A DNA stretch of 64,000 bases. Origin: Uliginosibacterium paludis. GTDB lineage: Bacteria > Pseudomonadota > Gammaproteobacteria > Burkholderiales > Rhodocyclaceae. Position 1 is the first letter of the stretch, and each line of letters opens with the position of its first letter. The stretch is from assembly GCF_039631355.1 (NCBI RefSeq), contig NZ_JBDIVF010000003.1, forward strand, positions 618,617 to 682,616, given 5' to 3'. The position numbers and the translations under genes are program-made. The notes beneath the pieces are model-generated. The model did no database searches. It was not told where the DNA came from and was given only the letters and a program-made list of their open reading frames with translations. Positions 49,925 to 59,120 of the stretch are shown here, one piece after another.

Positions 49925-50373
49925 AGTCACTGGAGCAGGTCAGCAGGGGCCGCCTTCGGGCGGCCCTTTTCATTTCACGAAGCCTCCCTAGCCAGGGAGG
50001 CCCCGCCCGTATCCGGTCCTGACCGACGAGCTCGCCAAACAGACTTCAGCCGCCCCGTGAAAAGCCGGATCAGACAGGCGGCGGGATTCCAGCGCTGAAA
50101 GACAATGGAATATCCGCGCAACCCTGCCACGCATGTCAAGGCATGTAAAAAAGCGCAAAAACGCCATATTTTCAGGAATCTGGCATCAAGCATGACGGTG
50201 CCCTCCGCCTGTCCGCATTGCGGCGGAACTTGTCGGCGCCGGCTTATTAAATCCATCGTCATAGCTCACATTGTGCGCGTCGGCGCATCAGGTGCCGACA
50301 CAGGCCACGGCATGCGTCCCCGAACGTGCGCGTCCTGGCAGGTCACTCACATGAGTATTTTGGAGAGCAGACG
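49925..50373. other. nifK / cellulase spacer
   Basis: A 449-bp spacer. It contains the nifK terminator at 49947 and AT-richer sequence near 50120-50175, with GCATGTCAAGGCATGTAA-type direct repeats that could hold a promoter or operator. No -24/-12 element was found. The GC drop suggests a regulatory zone for the cellulase gene. Confidence 0.4.
49947..49970 (+). terminator. Rho-independent terminator of nifHDK
   Basis: GGGCCGCC-TTCG-GGCGGCCC followed by TTTT. Confidence 0.9.
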
Positions 50374-53300
50374 ATGAGACTCAGATCCGCCGTCAGTACT
50401 GTACTAGGAGCAATGGTGCTGACCGCCATGGCGCCAGGTGCCCACGCGTTCAGCGTCGACACCGGCACCGGGCGCATCCTCGATCCGCAGAACAAGGAGG
50501 TACGCCTGTCCGGCGTGAACTGGTTCGGGTTCGAAACCCCCAACTATGTGCTGCACGGCCTCTGGTCGGTCGGCTACAAGGATTCGATCGCCAAGATGAA
50601 GACCGCCGGCTTCAATGCCGTGCGTCTGCCGTTCTGCCCCGCCACCCTGCAAGGGGTGACGCCGAACAGCATCAACTACAACGTGAACCCGGATCTGCAG
50701 GGGCTCAACTCGTTGCAGATCCTGGACAAGATCGTCAACTACCTCTCGGATCAGGGCTTCTACGTTCTGCTTGATCACCATCGTCCGGACTGCAATGCCA
50801 TCTCCGAACTCTGGTACACCAGCAGCTACACCGAAGCGCAATGGCTCGCCGACCTGAAGTTCGTGGCCAACCGCTACAAGAACGTCAAGGGCGTGATCGG
50901 TATCGATCTGAAGAACGAACCGCACGGTGCCGCCACCTGGGGCACGGGTGACACCAAGACCGACTGGAACCTCGCAGCAGAGCGTGGGGCCAGCACCGTG
51001 CTGGCCGCCGCGCCGGACATGCTGGTCTTCGTGGAAGGCATCGCAGCCCAGACCGCCTGCTCGGATTCGCGCGCCTATTTCTGGGGCGAGAACATCAGCC
51101 CGCTCAAGTGCACCACGCTGAACATTCCGCGTGACCGCCTGGTGCTTGCACCGCACGTGTATGGGCCGGATGTCTATAACCAGCCCTATTTCACCGCGTC
51201 CAACTTCCCGAGCAACATGCCGGACATCTGGGACACCCACTTCGGTTTTGCCCGCGGTCTGAACTATGCGATGGCACTGGGCGAGTTCGGTGGCAAGTAC
51301 GGCAAGGGTGACGCGAAGGATGTGACCTGGCAGAACAAGCTTGTCGATTACATGATCGAGAAGCGTCTGACCAACTTCTTCTACTGGTCCTGGAACCCGA
51401 ACAGCGGCGACACCAATGGCCTGCTGCTCGATGACTGGACCACGCTCGACCAGAACAAGCTGACGCTCCTCAAGCGCCTGATCACGGTCAATGGCAGCAC
51501 CAGCAGCAGCTCCAGCAGTGCAGCCAGCAGCTCCAGCGCCGCGAGCTCGAGCACCAGCAGCGCGTCAAGCAGCCGCTCGTCCTCTTCCTCTTCGTCGAGT
51601 TCCAGCAGCACCGCATCCAGCGCAAGCTCCAGCAAGTCGTCTTCCAGCGCCTCATCGGTCTCTTCTTCGAGCGCCTCGTCGGCAACCGGCCAGATCCAGG
51701 TCTCCTACACGGTCAACAGCGACTGGGGTACGGGCTTCTGCGGCCAGGTCACGGTCACCAACACCGGTACGACGGCGGTCAATGACTGGAGCGGCAGCTT
51801 CAATCTGCCCAATGGCAAGGTGAACCAGCTCTGGAACGCCACCTGGGCCCAGAGCGGCACCACCGTTTCGGTTACGCCGATGTCATGGAACAAGGCGATC
51901 GCGGCGAAGAGCAGCAATACCTCGGTCGGCTTCTGTGCGGATCGCAGCGCGTCGAGCTCATCGAGCTCGTCGGCGGCTTCGTCCAGCGTACCGAGCAGTT
52001 CATCATCGTCGAGCAAGTCTTCCTCGTCGGCTTCCAGCGTCTCGTCCTCAGCCGCCTCCAGCGTGTCTTCGTCGGCGGCATCTTCGAGTGTGCCCGGCAG
52101 CTCCTCCTCGTCGAGCAAGGCGTCCTCGTCTTCCTCGGCTTCGAGCGTGTCTTCCTCGAGCGCTTCGAGCACTCCGACCAGCTCGTCCTCTTCGAGCAAG
52201 TCCTCGTCCAGCAGCGCCGCTTCGTCCAGCTCGAGCACCGGGCCGGTCGTGGTTCCGCCCGGCTCCTCAAGCAGCTCTTCGGTTTCGTCGTCGAGCTCCA
52301 GCACCGGAACGGGCACGGGCGGCGGTACCTCCAGCTCGTCCAGCAGCGTTTCTTCCTCTTCCAGCAGCACCAACAGCAGCCTGGGCACAACCTCCGGCAA
52401 CCCCTTCACCGGTGCCGGCATGTATGTGAACCCGGACTACGCTGCACAGGTTGATGCTTCGCTGGCGAAGCTGACCTCAGGCTCCGCCGATGCAGTGGCT
52501 GCAGCCAAGATGAAGGGCATGCCGACCGGGGTGTGGATCGACCGTATCGCGGCCATCGACGGCGGCTCGGCCAATGGCGGCCGTCTGGGCGTGGAAGGTC
52601 ACCTGAAGGCCGCTCTGGCCCAGCAGGCAGCCAGCGGTGGCAAGGCGATGACCGTGACCTTCGTGGTCTACGATCTGCCCGATCGCGACTGCGCAGCGTC
52701 CGCTTCCAACGGCGAACTCAAGGCAGCGAGCGGTGGCATGGCGACCTACAAGTCGCAATACATCGACCGCCTGCATTCGATCTTTGCCAAGGATGCCTAC
52801 AAGAGCCTGCGCATCGTGCTGGTCATCGAGCCCGACTCGCTGCCCAACATGATCACCAACGCCGGCCAGACCGCCTACAAGCCCGTCTGCGTGGCAGCCT
52901 CCCAGGCCAACACCTATGTCGAAGGCGTGCAGTACGCTCTGCGCAAGTTCTCCTCCCTGCCCAATGTCTATCAGTATCTGGACATCGCCCACTCGGGCTG
53001 GCTGGGTTGGGACAACAACCGCGCAGCCGCGGTGTCGAAGTTCCGCGAATGGGTGCTCGGCGTGAATGGCAATCTGTCGGTGATCCGTGGTTTCGTGACC
53101 AACGTCGCGAACTACACCCCGCTGGATGAGCCCTACTTCAACGGCACCGACAACATCGCCCAGCATGCGTTCTACGAATGGAACCGTGCGGTCGACGAGC
53201 TCACCTACATCGACAAGCTGCGTGCCGAAATGGTCGCCAACGGCTTCCCCTCGACCATGGGCTTCATCGTTGATACAGGCCGCAACGGCTGGGGTGGCAC

Positions 53301-55077
53301 GACCCGTCCGCTGGGCTGGAACGGCGATGTATGGACCAGCAAGATCGATCTGCGCGCTCACCGCGGCAACTGGTGTAACGTGAAGAACGCGGGTGTCGGT
53401 GCACGTCCGGCCGCCAATCCGGATGCTTCGCGCAGCTACCTGGACGCCTATTTCTGGGTCAAGGGTCCGGGTGAGTCCGACGGTACCAGCGACAGCAGCG
53501 CCACCTCGCCGAACGCGGAAGGCAAGCAGTTCGACGTGATGTGCGGCACGAGCAACGTCGACGCCCTGCAAGGTGCACCGCACGCCGGCAACTGGTTCCA
53601 TGACCAGTTCATGATGCTGGTGCGCAACAGCTACCCGACGCTCTACACGGGTGGCAGCAGCTCCTCGTCCTCGTCGTCCAGCGCCGCTTCGAGCTCCAGC
53701 AGCAGCGCCGCCTCGAGCAGCAGCTCGTCGGCAGCCTCTTCGAGCTCAAGCAGCGCATCGAGCACCAGCAGCTCCTCATCGTCCTCAAGCAGCAGTGCCA
53801 ACAGCAGCGCCGGCATCACCTCGGGCAACCCGTTCTCGGGCGCCTCGATGTATGTGAATCCGGACTACACGGCACAAGTGGATACCTCCATCGCGAAGCT
53901 GTCTTCCGGCTCGAGCGAGGCGCTGGCTGCCACGAAGATGCGCGGCATGCCGACCGGGGTGTGGATCGACCGCATCGCGGCTATTGACGGTGGTTCGTCC
54001 AACGGCGGCCGTCTGGGCGTCGAAGGTCACCTGAAGGCCGCTCTGGCCCAGCAGGCAGCCAACGGCGGCAAGCCGCTGAGCATCACCTTCGTGGTCTACG
54101 ATCTGCCCGATCGCGACTGCGCAGCGTCTGCTTCCAACGGCGAACTGAAGGCAGCCAACGGCGGCATGGATACCTACAAGACTCAGTACATCGATCGTCT
54201 TCAGGCCATCTTTGCCAAGGATGCCTACAAGAGCCTGCGCATCGTGCTGGTCATCGAGCCCGACTCGCTGCCCAACATGATCACCAACGCCGGCCAGACC
54301 GCCTACAAGCCCGTCTGCGTGGCAGCCTCCCAGGCCAACACCTATGTCGAAGGCGTGCAGTACGCTCTGCGCAAGTTCTCCTCCCTGCCCAATGTCTATC
54401 AGTATCTGGACATCGCCCACTCGGGCTGGCTGGGTTGGGACAACAACCGCGCAGCCGCGGTGTCGAAGTTCCGCGAATGGGTGCTCGGCGTGAATGGCAA
54501 TCTGTCGGTGATCCGTGGTTTCGTGACCAACGTCGCGAACTACACCCCGCTGGATGAGCCCTACTTCAACGGCACCGACAACATCGCCCAGCATGCGTTC
54601 TACGAATGGAACCGTGCGGTCGACGAGCTCACCTACATCGACAAGCTGCGTGCCGAAATGGTCGCCAACGGCTTCCCCTCGACCATGGGCTTCATCGTTG
54701 ATACAGGCCGCAACGGCTGGGGTGGCACGACCCGTCCGCTGGGCTGGAACGGCGATGTATGGACCAGCAAGATCGATCTGCGCGCTCACCGCGGCAACTG
54801 GTGTAACGTGAAGAACGCGGGTGTCGGTGCACGTCCGGCCGCCAATCCGGATGCTTCGCGCAGCTACCTGGACGCCTATTTCTGGGTCAAGGGTCCGGGT
54901 GAGTCCGACGGTACCAGCGACAGCAGCGCCACCTCGCCGAACGCGGAAGGCAAGCAGTTCGACGTGATGTGCGGCACGAGCAACGTCGACGCACTGCAAG
55001 GTGCGCCGCACGCCGGCAACTGGTTCCATGACCAGTTCATGATGCTGGTGCGCAATGCGTACCCGGCGCTGAACTGA
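50374..55077 (+). CDS. Secreted modular cellulase GH5-CBM2-GH6-GH6
   Basis: A 1567-aa secreted enzyme. A signal peptide (cleavage near GAHA-FSVD) precedes a GH5 domain (about residues 25-370) with the acid/base Glu in IDLKNEPHG and the nucleophile in ALGEFGGKYG. A poly-Ser linker leads to CBM2 (about 436-524; DWGTGFCGQVTVTNTG). Further Ser linkers of about 145 and 55 residues separate two GH6 domains (about 670-1089 and 1148-1567), each with WIDRIAAIDG, YDLPDRDCAA and LVIEPDSLPN. GH5 is expected to act as an endoglucanase, and GH6 as endoglucanase or non-reducing-end cellobiohydrolase. A GGAGAGC site precedes the start. Confidence 0.93.
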   Translation: MRLRSAVSTVLGAMVLTAMAPGAHAFSVDTGTGRILDPQNKEVRLSGVNWFGFETPNYVLHGLWSVGYKDSIAKMKTAGFNAVRLPFCPATLQGVTPNSINYNVNPDLQGLNSLQILDKIVNYLSDQGFYVLLDHHRPDCNAISELWYTSSYTEAQWLADLKFVANRYKNVKGVIGIDLKNEPHGAATWGTGDTKTDWNLAAERGASTVLAAAPDMLVFVEGIAAQTACSDSRAYFWGENISPLKCTTLNIPRDRLVLAPHVYGPDVYNQPYFTASNFPSNMPDIWDTHFGFARGLNYAMALGEFGGKYGKGDAKDVTWQNKLVDYMIEKRLTNFFYWSWNPNSGDTNGLLLDDWTTLDQNKLTLLKRLITVNGSTSSSSSSAASSSSAASSSTSSASSSRSSSSSSSSSSSTASSASSSKSSSSASSVSSSSASSATGQIQVSYTVNSDWGTGFCGQVTVTNTGTTAVNDWSGSFNLPNGKVNQLWNATWAQSGTTVSVTPMSWNKAIAAKSSNTSVGFCADRSASSSSSSSAASSSVPSSSSSSSKSSSSASSVSSSAASSVSSSAASSSVPGSSSSSSKASSSSSASSVSSSSASSTPTSSSSSSKSSSSSAASSSSSTGPVVVPPGSSSSSSVSSSSSSTGTGTGGGTSSSSSSVSSSSSSTNSSLGTTSGNPFTGAGMYVNPDYAAQVDASLAKLTSGSADAVAAAKMKGMPTGVWIDRIAAIDGGSANGGRLGVEGHLKAALAQQAASGGKAMTVTFVVYDLPDRDCAASASNGELKAASGGMATYKSQYIDRLHSIFAKDAYKSLRIVLVIEPDSLPNMITNAGQTAYKPVCVAASQANTYVEGVQYALRKFSSLPNVYQYLDIAHSGWLGWDNNRAAAVSKFREWVLGVNGNLSVIRGFVTNVANYTPLDEPYFNGTDNIAQHAFYEWNRAVDELTYIDKLRAEMVANGFPSTMGFIVDTGRNGWGGTTRPLGWNGDVWTSKIDLRAHRGNWCNVKNAGVGARPAANPDASRSYLDAYFWVKGPGESDGTSDSSATSPNAEGKQFDVMCGTSNVDALQGAPHAGNWFHDQFMMLVRNSYPTLYTGGSSSSSSSSSAASSSSSSAASSSSSSAASSSSSSASSTSSSSSSSSSSANSSAGITSGNPFSGASMYVNPDYTAQVDTSIAKLSSGSSEALAATKMRGMPTGVWIDRIAAIDGGSSNGGRLGVEGHLKAALAQQAANGGKPLSITFVVYDLPDRDCAASASNGELKAANGGMDTYKTQYIDRLQAIFAKDAYKSLRIVLVIEPDSLPNMITNAGQTAYKPVCVAASQANTYVEGVQYALRKFSSLPNVYQYLDIAHSGWLGWDNNRAAAVSKFREWVLGVNGNLSVIRGFVTNVANYTPLDEPYFNGTDNIAQHAFYEWNRAVDELTYIDKLRAEMVANGFPSTMGFIVDTGRNGWGGTTRPLGWNGDVWTSKIDLRAHRGNWCNVKNAGVGARPAANPDASRSYLDAYFWVKGPGESDGTSDSSATSPNAEGKQFDVMCGTSNVDALQGAPHAGNWFHDQFMMLVRNAYPALN
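52780..53564 (+). repeat. Direct repeat inside the cellulase gene, copy 1 (GH6-1)
   Basis: A 785-bp segment identical base for base to 54208-54992, by line-by-line comparison. Offset 1428 bp, a multiple of three. Confidence 0.95.
54208..54992 (+). repeat. Direct repeat inside the cellulase gene, copy 2 (GH6-2)
   Basis: Second copy of the 785-bp segment. Flanking GH6 sequence is similar but diverged, so the identity stops sharply at both ends. Confidence 0.95.
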
Positions 55078-55099
55078 TCAGCAGGCCAGGCAACACGAA

Positions 55100-55130
55100 G
55101 GGCGGGTTCCGAAAGGGACCCGCCCTTTTT
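55100..55130 (+). terminator. Rho-independent terminator after the cellulase gene
   Basis: GGGCGGGTTCC-GAAA-GGGACCCGCCC followed by five T. Confidence 0.9.
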
Positions 55131-55150
55131 CGTGCGCATGCTCCGGGCAT

Positions 55151-55179
55151 GAAAAAGCCGGGCAGCGGGCTGCCCGGCT
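55151..55179 (-). terminator. Rho-independent terminator of kduI
   Basis: On the minus strand AGCCGGGCAGC and GCTGCCCGGCT arms with a very short loop, followed by a T-run. Confidence 0.85.
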
Positions 55180-55198
55180 CGCACTGGAAATGGCCGGA

Positions 55199-56038
55199 TT
55201 ACTTCAGGCTGGTCATCGGCACATGATCCATGTCCGGGAAGGTCTGGTTCTCGCCTGCCATCCCCCAGATGAAGGTATAGGACTGCGTACCGACGCCGGT
55301 ATGGATGGACCAGCTCGGCGAAATCACGGCCTGCTCGTTGCGCATCACGATGTGGCGCGATTCGGTCGGCTCGCCGCACATGTGGAAGACGACGCCGTCG
55401 GGCTGCATGTTGAAGTAGAAATAGACCTCCATGCGGCGCTCGTGCGTGTGGCAGGGCATGGTGTTCCACATGCTGCCTTCCTCGAGCTTCGTGAGCCCCA
55501 TGATGAGCTGGCAGGAATCGACCACGCCGGGCACGATGTACTTGTTGATCGTGCGGCGATTGCTGGTGCGCGCCTCGCCCATGGTCTGCGGGCTGGCCAT
55601 GTCACGCGTGACCTTCACGATCGGATAGCTGGCATGCGCCGGCGTGCTGTTGTAGTAGAACTTGGCGGGTGCGTCGGCGCTCACGCTGCGGAAACGCAGA
55701 TCACGTGCGCCCTTGCCGATGTAGAGCGCTTCTTCGCTGCCGATCGCGTACTCCACGCCATCCACCACGATGACGCCGGCGCCACCGATGTTGATGACGC
55801 CCATTTCGCGCCGCTCGAGGAAAAAAGCGGTCCCGAAGGTCTTGCCCAGATCGGGCAGGCTCACCTCACCGGTAAGCGGCATGACGCCGCCGAACACGAT
55901 CCGGTCGACGTGGCTGTAAGTCATGGTCATCTGGTCGGCAATGAAAATCTGCTCGACCAGGTATTCCCTGCGCAGTCCTTCGGTATCAAGGGTCTTGCTG
56001 TAGGCGGCGTTACAGGACTGGCGGATATCGATTTGCAT
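55199..56038 (-). CDS. kduI: KduI, 5-dehydro-4-deoxy-D-glucuronate isomerase
   Basis: A 279-aa cupin-type enzyme that isomerises 5-keto-4-deoxyuronate, a pectin breakdown product. NTMPCHTHERRMEVYFYF holds the zinc-binding His/Glu cluster, and PSWSIHTGVGTQSYTFIWGM is the family's C-terminal signature. The start MQIDIRQS fits KduI length (about 278 aa). It is not linked to other pectin genes here, but together with the cellulase it points to growth on plant material. Confidence 0.94.
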   Translation of the reverse strand: MQIDIRQSCNAAYSKTLDTEGLRREYLVEQIFIADQMTMTYSHVDRIVFGGVMPLTGEVSLPDLGKTFGTAFFLERREMGVINIGGAGVIVVDGVEYAIGSEEALYIGKGARDLRFRSVSADAPAKFYYNSTPAHASYPIVKVTRDMASPQTMGEARTSNRRTINKYIVPGVVDSCQLIMGLTKLEEGSMWNTMPCHTHERRMEVYFYFNMQPDGVVFHMCGEPTESRHIVMRNEQAVISPSWSIHTGVGTQSYTFIWGMAGENQTFPDMDHVPMTSLK

Positions 56039-56304
56039 GATGGCTCCTGATGCGGACGGGCGTGTTCCGGCCCGGAATGAAGATCTGGTACGTCGCGATT
56101 CTACGGACTTGCGCCCGATCTGACAGTCGGAGGATCCGCCAGCTTGATCCAGGCCAGATTGCTCCCGGAACGCGCCGCCCTGCAGGTATGATCCGCGCTG
56201 GGAAAAAACATTCAATTCTTCCGTCCAGCGCCCCGCACGCGCCTACCATCCCGCAAAAACCGCCGGACGGCAAAACAAGACAGACAGCACACCGAGGAAC
56301 ATCG

Positions 56305-57105
56305 ATGAGCACAGGGGAATACAGGGTCGTCTTCAGGGGAGGCATTCTGGCCGGATTCGAACCGGAGACCGTCAGGCAGAAAGCCAGCCGCCGGCTCAAG
56401 GCCAGCGAGGAGCAGATCGTCAAGCTGTTTTCCGGCCGCATGGCTATCCTGCGCAAGGGTGTCGAAGCGGAAGTTGCCGAGCGCTACGTCAGGGAGTTGC
56501 GTGCCATCGGGATGGATGTGGCCTCCGAGTCGATGTCGCCCCCGGCCGCACCCGCAGTCCCCGATCTGGTTGCAGCGGGCAATCCCCGGCCGGTGCAGAC
56601 CGCCGATCTCGAGAAGACGCAACTGGCCGACCCCAATGCGCTCGCCGCCTACCTGAATGACTCGATGATGCCGCTTCACGGCGACGCACCCGATTCGCTC
56701 ATCGGTCGCAGGAGTGCCGCGCAGCCGAGCGTTCCGGCAAAGGCCGCTGTGGAGCAGGACGCCGTCCGGACCCTGGTTGCCAGTGCGGAAGCGCTGGACC
56801 GCTATGTCAATGCGGCCGCCGAATTCACGCCGCCACCGGTTACTCCTGCCGCGACAAGTCCGGTTCGCGAGGAACCGTCGCTGGTCGAGATGGCACCGCC
56901 CGCAGCACGGGAAACGCAAGCCGTGCCCGAGCAGGCGCCAGTGCTCAGCAGTCCGTTCAGTCACATGACGGAAGCGCGTCTCGAAGAAACTCCGCAGGCC
57001 CCGCTGGAGAGCGGTCTCGCGGCGCGCGCGCTGGCCCGCCGCAAGAAACTGTATTTCGGCGCGGGTGCGCTCATCGTCCTGATCCTTGTCCTGTGGCTGA
57101 TCTGA
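56305..57105 (+). CDS. Tail-anchored protein of unknown function
   Basis: A 266-aa protein. Residues 1-75 (YRVVFRGGILAGFEPETVRQ, AILRKGVEAEVAERYVRELR) form a compact alpha/beta domain. A Pro/Ala-rich linker of about 140 residues follows, and a single C-terminal helix (LYFGAGALIVLILVLWLI) would anchor it in the membrane with the domain in the cytoplasm. I do not recognise the domain with certainty. It lies 129 bp before bioF. Confidence 0.7.
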   Translation: MSTGEYRVVFRGGILAGFEPETVRQKASRRLKASEEQIVKLFSGRMAILRKGVEAEVAERYVRELRAIGMDVASESMSPPAAPAVPDLVAAGNPRPVQTADLEKTQLADPNALAAYLNDSMMPLHGDAPDSLIGRRSAAQPSVPAKAAVEQDAVRTLVASAEALDRYVNAAAEFTPPPVTPAATSPVREEPSLVEMAPPAARETQAVPEQAPVLSSPFSHMTEARLEETPQAPLESGLAARALARRKKLYFGAGALIVLILVLWLI

Positions 57106-57234
57106 GCACTGCAGCCAGCTGAATTTCGAGCAAGCCCGGCCCATACCCCGGCGTCTGCGCTGGCGCTCGCGCGAGACGCCGGTCGCGTGATCAAGGCCTT
57201 ACAATACGCGCCCCTCTGCCCGCCGCACTCGCCG

Positions 57235-58419
57235 ATGTCCGCCACGTTCTCCGCCCTGCACGATCTGGAGTCGAAGCTCCATGAGCTGGATCGCCGCGCC
57301 CAGCGACGGCGGCGGCGCATCCAGCAAAAACCTTGCGGCCCGGAAGCGCGGATAGATGGCCGGGTAATGCTGTCTTTCGCCAGCAATGACTACCTGGGAT
57401 TGGCCAACGCACCGGAACTGATCGAGGCGGCACGCGAAGCCCTGCCTCACTGGGGGCTCGGCTCCGGGGCCTCGCACCTGGTCAGTGGTCACACCGAAGC
57501 CCATGAAGCGATGGAGCAGCAGCTTGCCCGCTTCACCGGCATGCCTGCGGCCATTTCCTTCTCGACCGGCTACCTGGCCAACATCGCGGTCATGCCGGCA
57601 CTGCTCGGCCGCGAAGACGAAATCTTTGCCGACCGGCTCAATCACGCTTCGCTGATCGATGGCGCCCTGCTCTCCCGAGCCCGACTGACGCGCTACGCCC
57701 ATTGCGACCTCGCGATGCTGGGCCGGCAGCTTGAAGCCTCACGCGCCCGGCGCAAGCTGATCGTCACCGACAGCGTTTTCAGCATGGATGGCGACCTGGC
57801 GCCTCTGCCCGCCCTGCTCGAACTTGCCGAACGCTACGACGCCTGGCTGCTGATCGACGATGCGCACGGATTCGGCGTGCTGGGGCCACAGGGACGCGGA
57901 GCCCTGGCTGCCGCAGGCCTGAGCTCGCCCCGGCTGATCCTCATGGCCACGCTTGGCAAGGCGGCGGGCGTGGGGGGGGCTTTCGTCGCGGCACATCCGG
58001 TCGTGGTCGAATGGCTCATGCAGACCGCCCGCCCCTGCATCTTCACCACCGCCACCCCGCCCTTGCTGGCCGCCGCTGTCTGCCGTGCGCTCGAGCTCAT
58101 CGAAGCCGGTGATGCGCGCCGTGCCCGTCTGCAGCAACTCATTGCGCGTCTGCGCCAGGGGCTGGAGGCGCTGGGCTACCGGACCGCCGCTTCGGCAACC
58201 CCCATCCAACCGGTCATCATCGGCGAAAACGCGCAGGCGCTGTCGCTGTCCCGGGCACTCGAAGAACGCGGGCTGTACGTGCCGGCCATCCGACCGCCGA
58301 CAGTTCCGCAAGGCAGTGCGCGTCTGCGCGTATCGCTGACTGCCGCTCACTCCGAAGCAGACGTCGACCGCCTGCTGGAAGCGATGCGCGAGGCCCGCAC
58401 GGACATGCCCTCAGCATGA
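57235..58419 (+). CDS. bioF: BioF, 8-amino-7-oxononanoate synthase
   Basis: A 394-aa PLP enzyme that joins pimeloyl-ACP and alanine in biotin synthesis. FASNDYLGLAN, GSGASHLVSGHTEAHEAME and DDAHGFGVLGPQGRG are typical; the PLP lysine is in MATLGKAAGVGGAF. The start MSATFSAL was chosen over an upstream ATG. The stop overlaps bioH by ATGA. Confidence 0.94.
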   Translation: MSATFSALHDLESKLHELDRRAQRRRRRIQQKPCGPEARIDGRVMLSFASNDYLGLANAPELIEAAREALPHWGLGSGASHLVSGHTEAHEAMEQQLARFTGMPAAISFSTGYLANIAVMPALLGREDEIFADRLNHASLIDGALLSRARLTRYAHCDLAMLGRQLEASRARRKLIVTDSVFSMDGDLAPLPALLELAERYDAWLLIDDAHGFGVLGPQGRGALAAAGLSSPRLILMATLGKAAGVGGAFVAAHPVVVEWLMQTARPCIFTTATPPLLAAAVCRALELIEAGDARRARLQQLIARLRQGLEALGYRTAASATPIQPVIIGENAQALSLSRALEERGLYVPAIRPPTVPQGSARLRVSLTAAHSEADVDRLLEAMREARTDMPSA

Positions 58420-59120
58420 ATCCGGTCGTGCTCCTTCAGGGCTGGGGATTTTCCAGCCGGATCTGGGCGGGCCTGCAGGAAGCCCTGCCGGATCTCCAGC
58501 TCCAGACACCGCGAGTCGATGAATCCGCCGGCACGCTGGCCGCCCGCGCCGATGCGCTGTCCGCACACCTTGCCCGCGGCAGCATCGTCGTGGGCTGGTC
58601 GCTCGGCGCCATGCTGGCCATCGAGACTGCACGACGGCATCCGGAGCGGGTCAGCGGCCTCTTCCTCATCGGCGCCAATGCAGCGTTCGTTCGCAGGGAA
58701 AGCTGGCCGGATGGTCTCGCTCCGGAGGTCGTCTCAGCCTTCCGGCAGGATTTCACCCGCCAACCCGCACGCACGCTCAAACGCTTCCTGGCTCTCCAGA
58801 TCATGGGCGACGGCCAGCGCGCGCCCTTGCAGGCGCTGCTCGACGCAGCGCTGCTGGCGCCACACACGCCGGGACTGTCGCAGGGTCTGGAAATCCTGGA
58901 AAACGCTAGCCTGATGGACGCTCTGCCGGCGATCCGTTGCCCGGTTGAGCTGCTGCATGGCAAACATGACGCAATCATGCCGGTTGCGGCAGCCCGGGTG
59001 ATCGCGCAACGCATTCCGCACGCGCGCCTGACCGAAGTCGCCGACGCGGGGCATTGTCCCCTGTTCACCCAGCCGGCGCAGATGGCCGCCCTGATCCGCG
59101 CGTTCGCCGATGACCGCTGA
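58416..59120 (+). CDS. bioH: BioH, pimeloyl-ACP methyl ester carboxylesterase
   Basis: A 234-aa alpha/beta hydrolase. The oxyanion region is LLQGWGFSSRIW, the nucleophile Ser is in VVGWSLGAMLAIE, the Asp is in GKHDAIMP and the His is in ADAGHCPLF. It removes the methyl ester made by BioC. It overlaps bioF at the start and bioC by 11 bp at the end. Confidence 0.92.
   Translation: MNPVVLLQGWGFSSRIWAGLQEALPDLQLQTPRVDESAGTLAARADALSAHLARGSIVVGWSLGAMLAIETARRHPERVSGLFLIGANAAFVRRESWPDGLAPEVVSAFRQDFTRQPARTLKRFLALQIMGDGQRAPLQALLDAALLAPHTPGLSQGLEILENASLMDALPAIRCPVELLHGKHDAIMPVAAARVIAQRIPHARLTEVADAGHCPLFTQPAQMAALIRAFADDR

Noticed and set aside
51490..52380. Ser-codon tracts in the cellulase gene considered as a CRISPR or satellite array
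   Set aside because: The repetition is irregular, in frame, and encodes Ser linkers between domains; no spacers or repeats of fixed length.
51705..52421. Glu/Asp-rich minus-strand frame opposite the CBM2 and Ser linker
   Set aside because: Reverse reading of Ser codons gives acidic runs; a shadow, not a gene.
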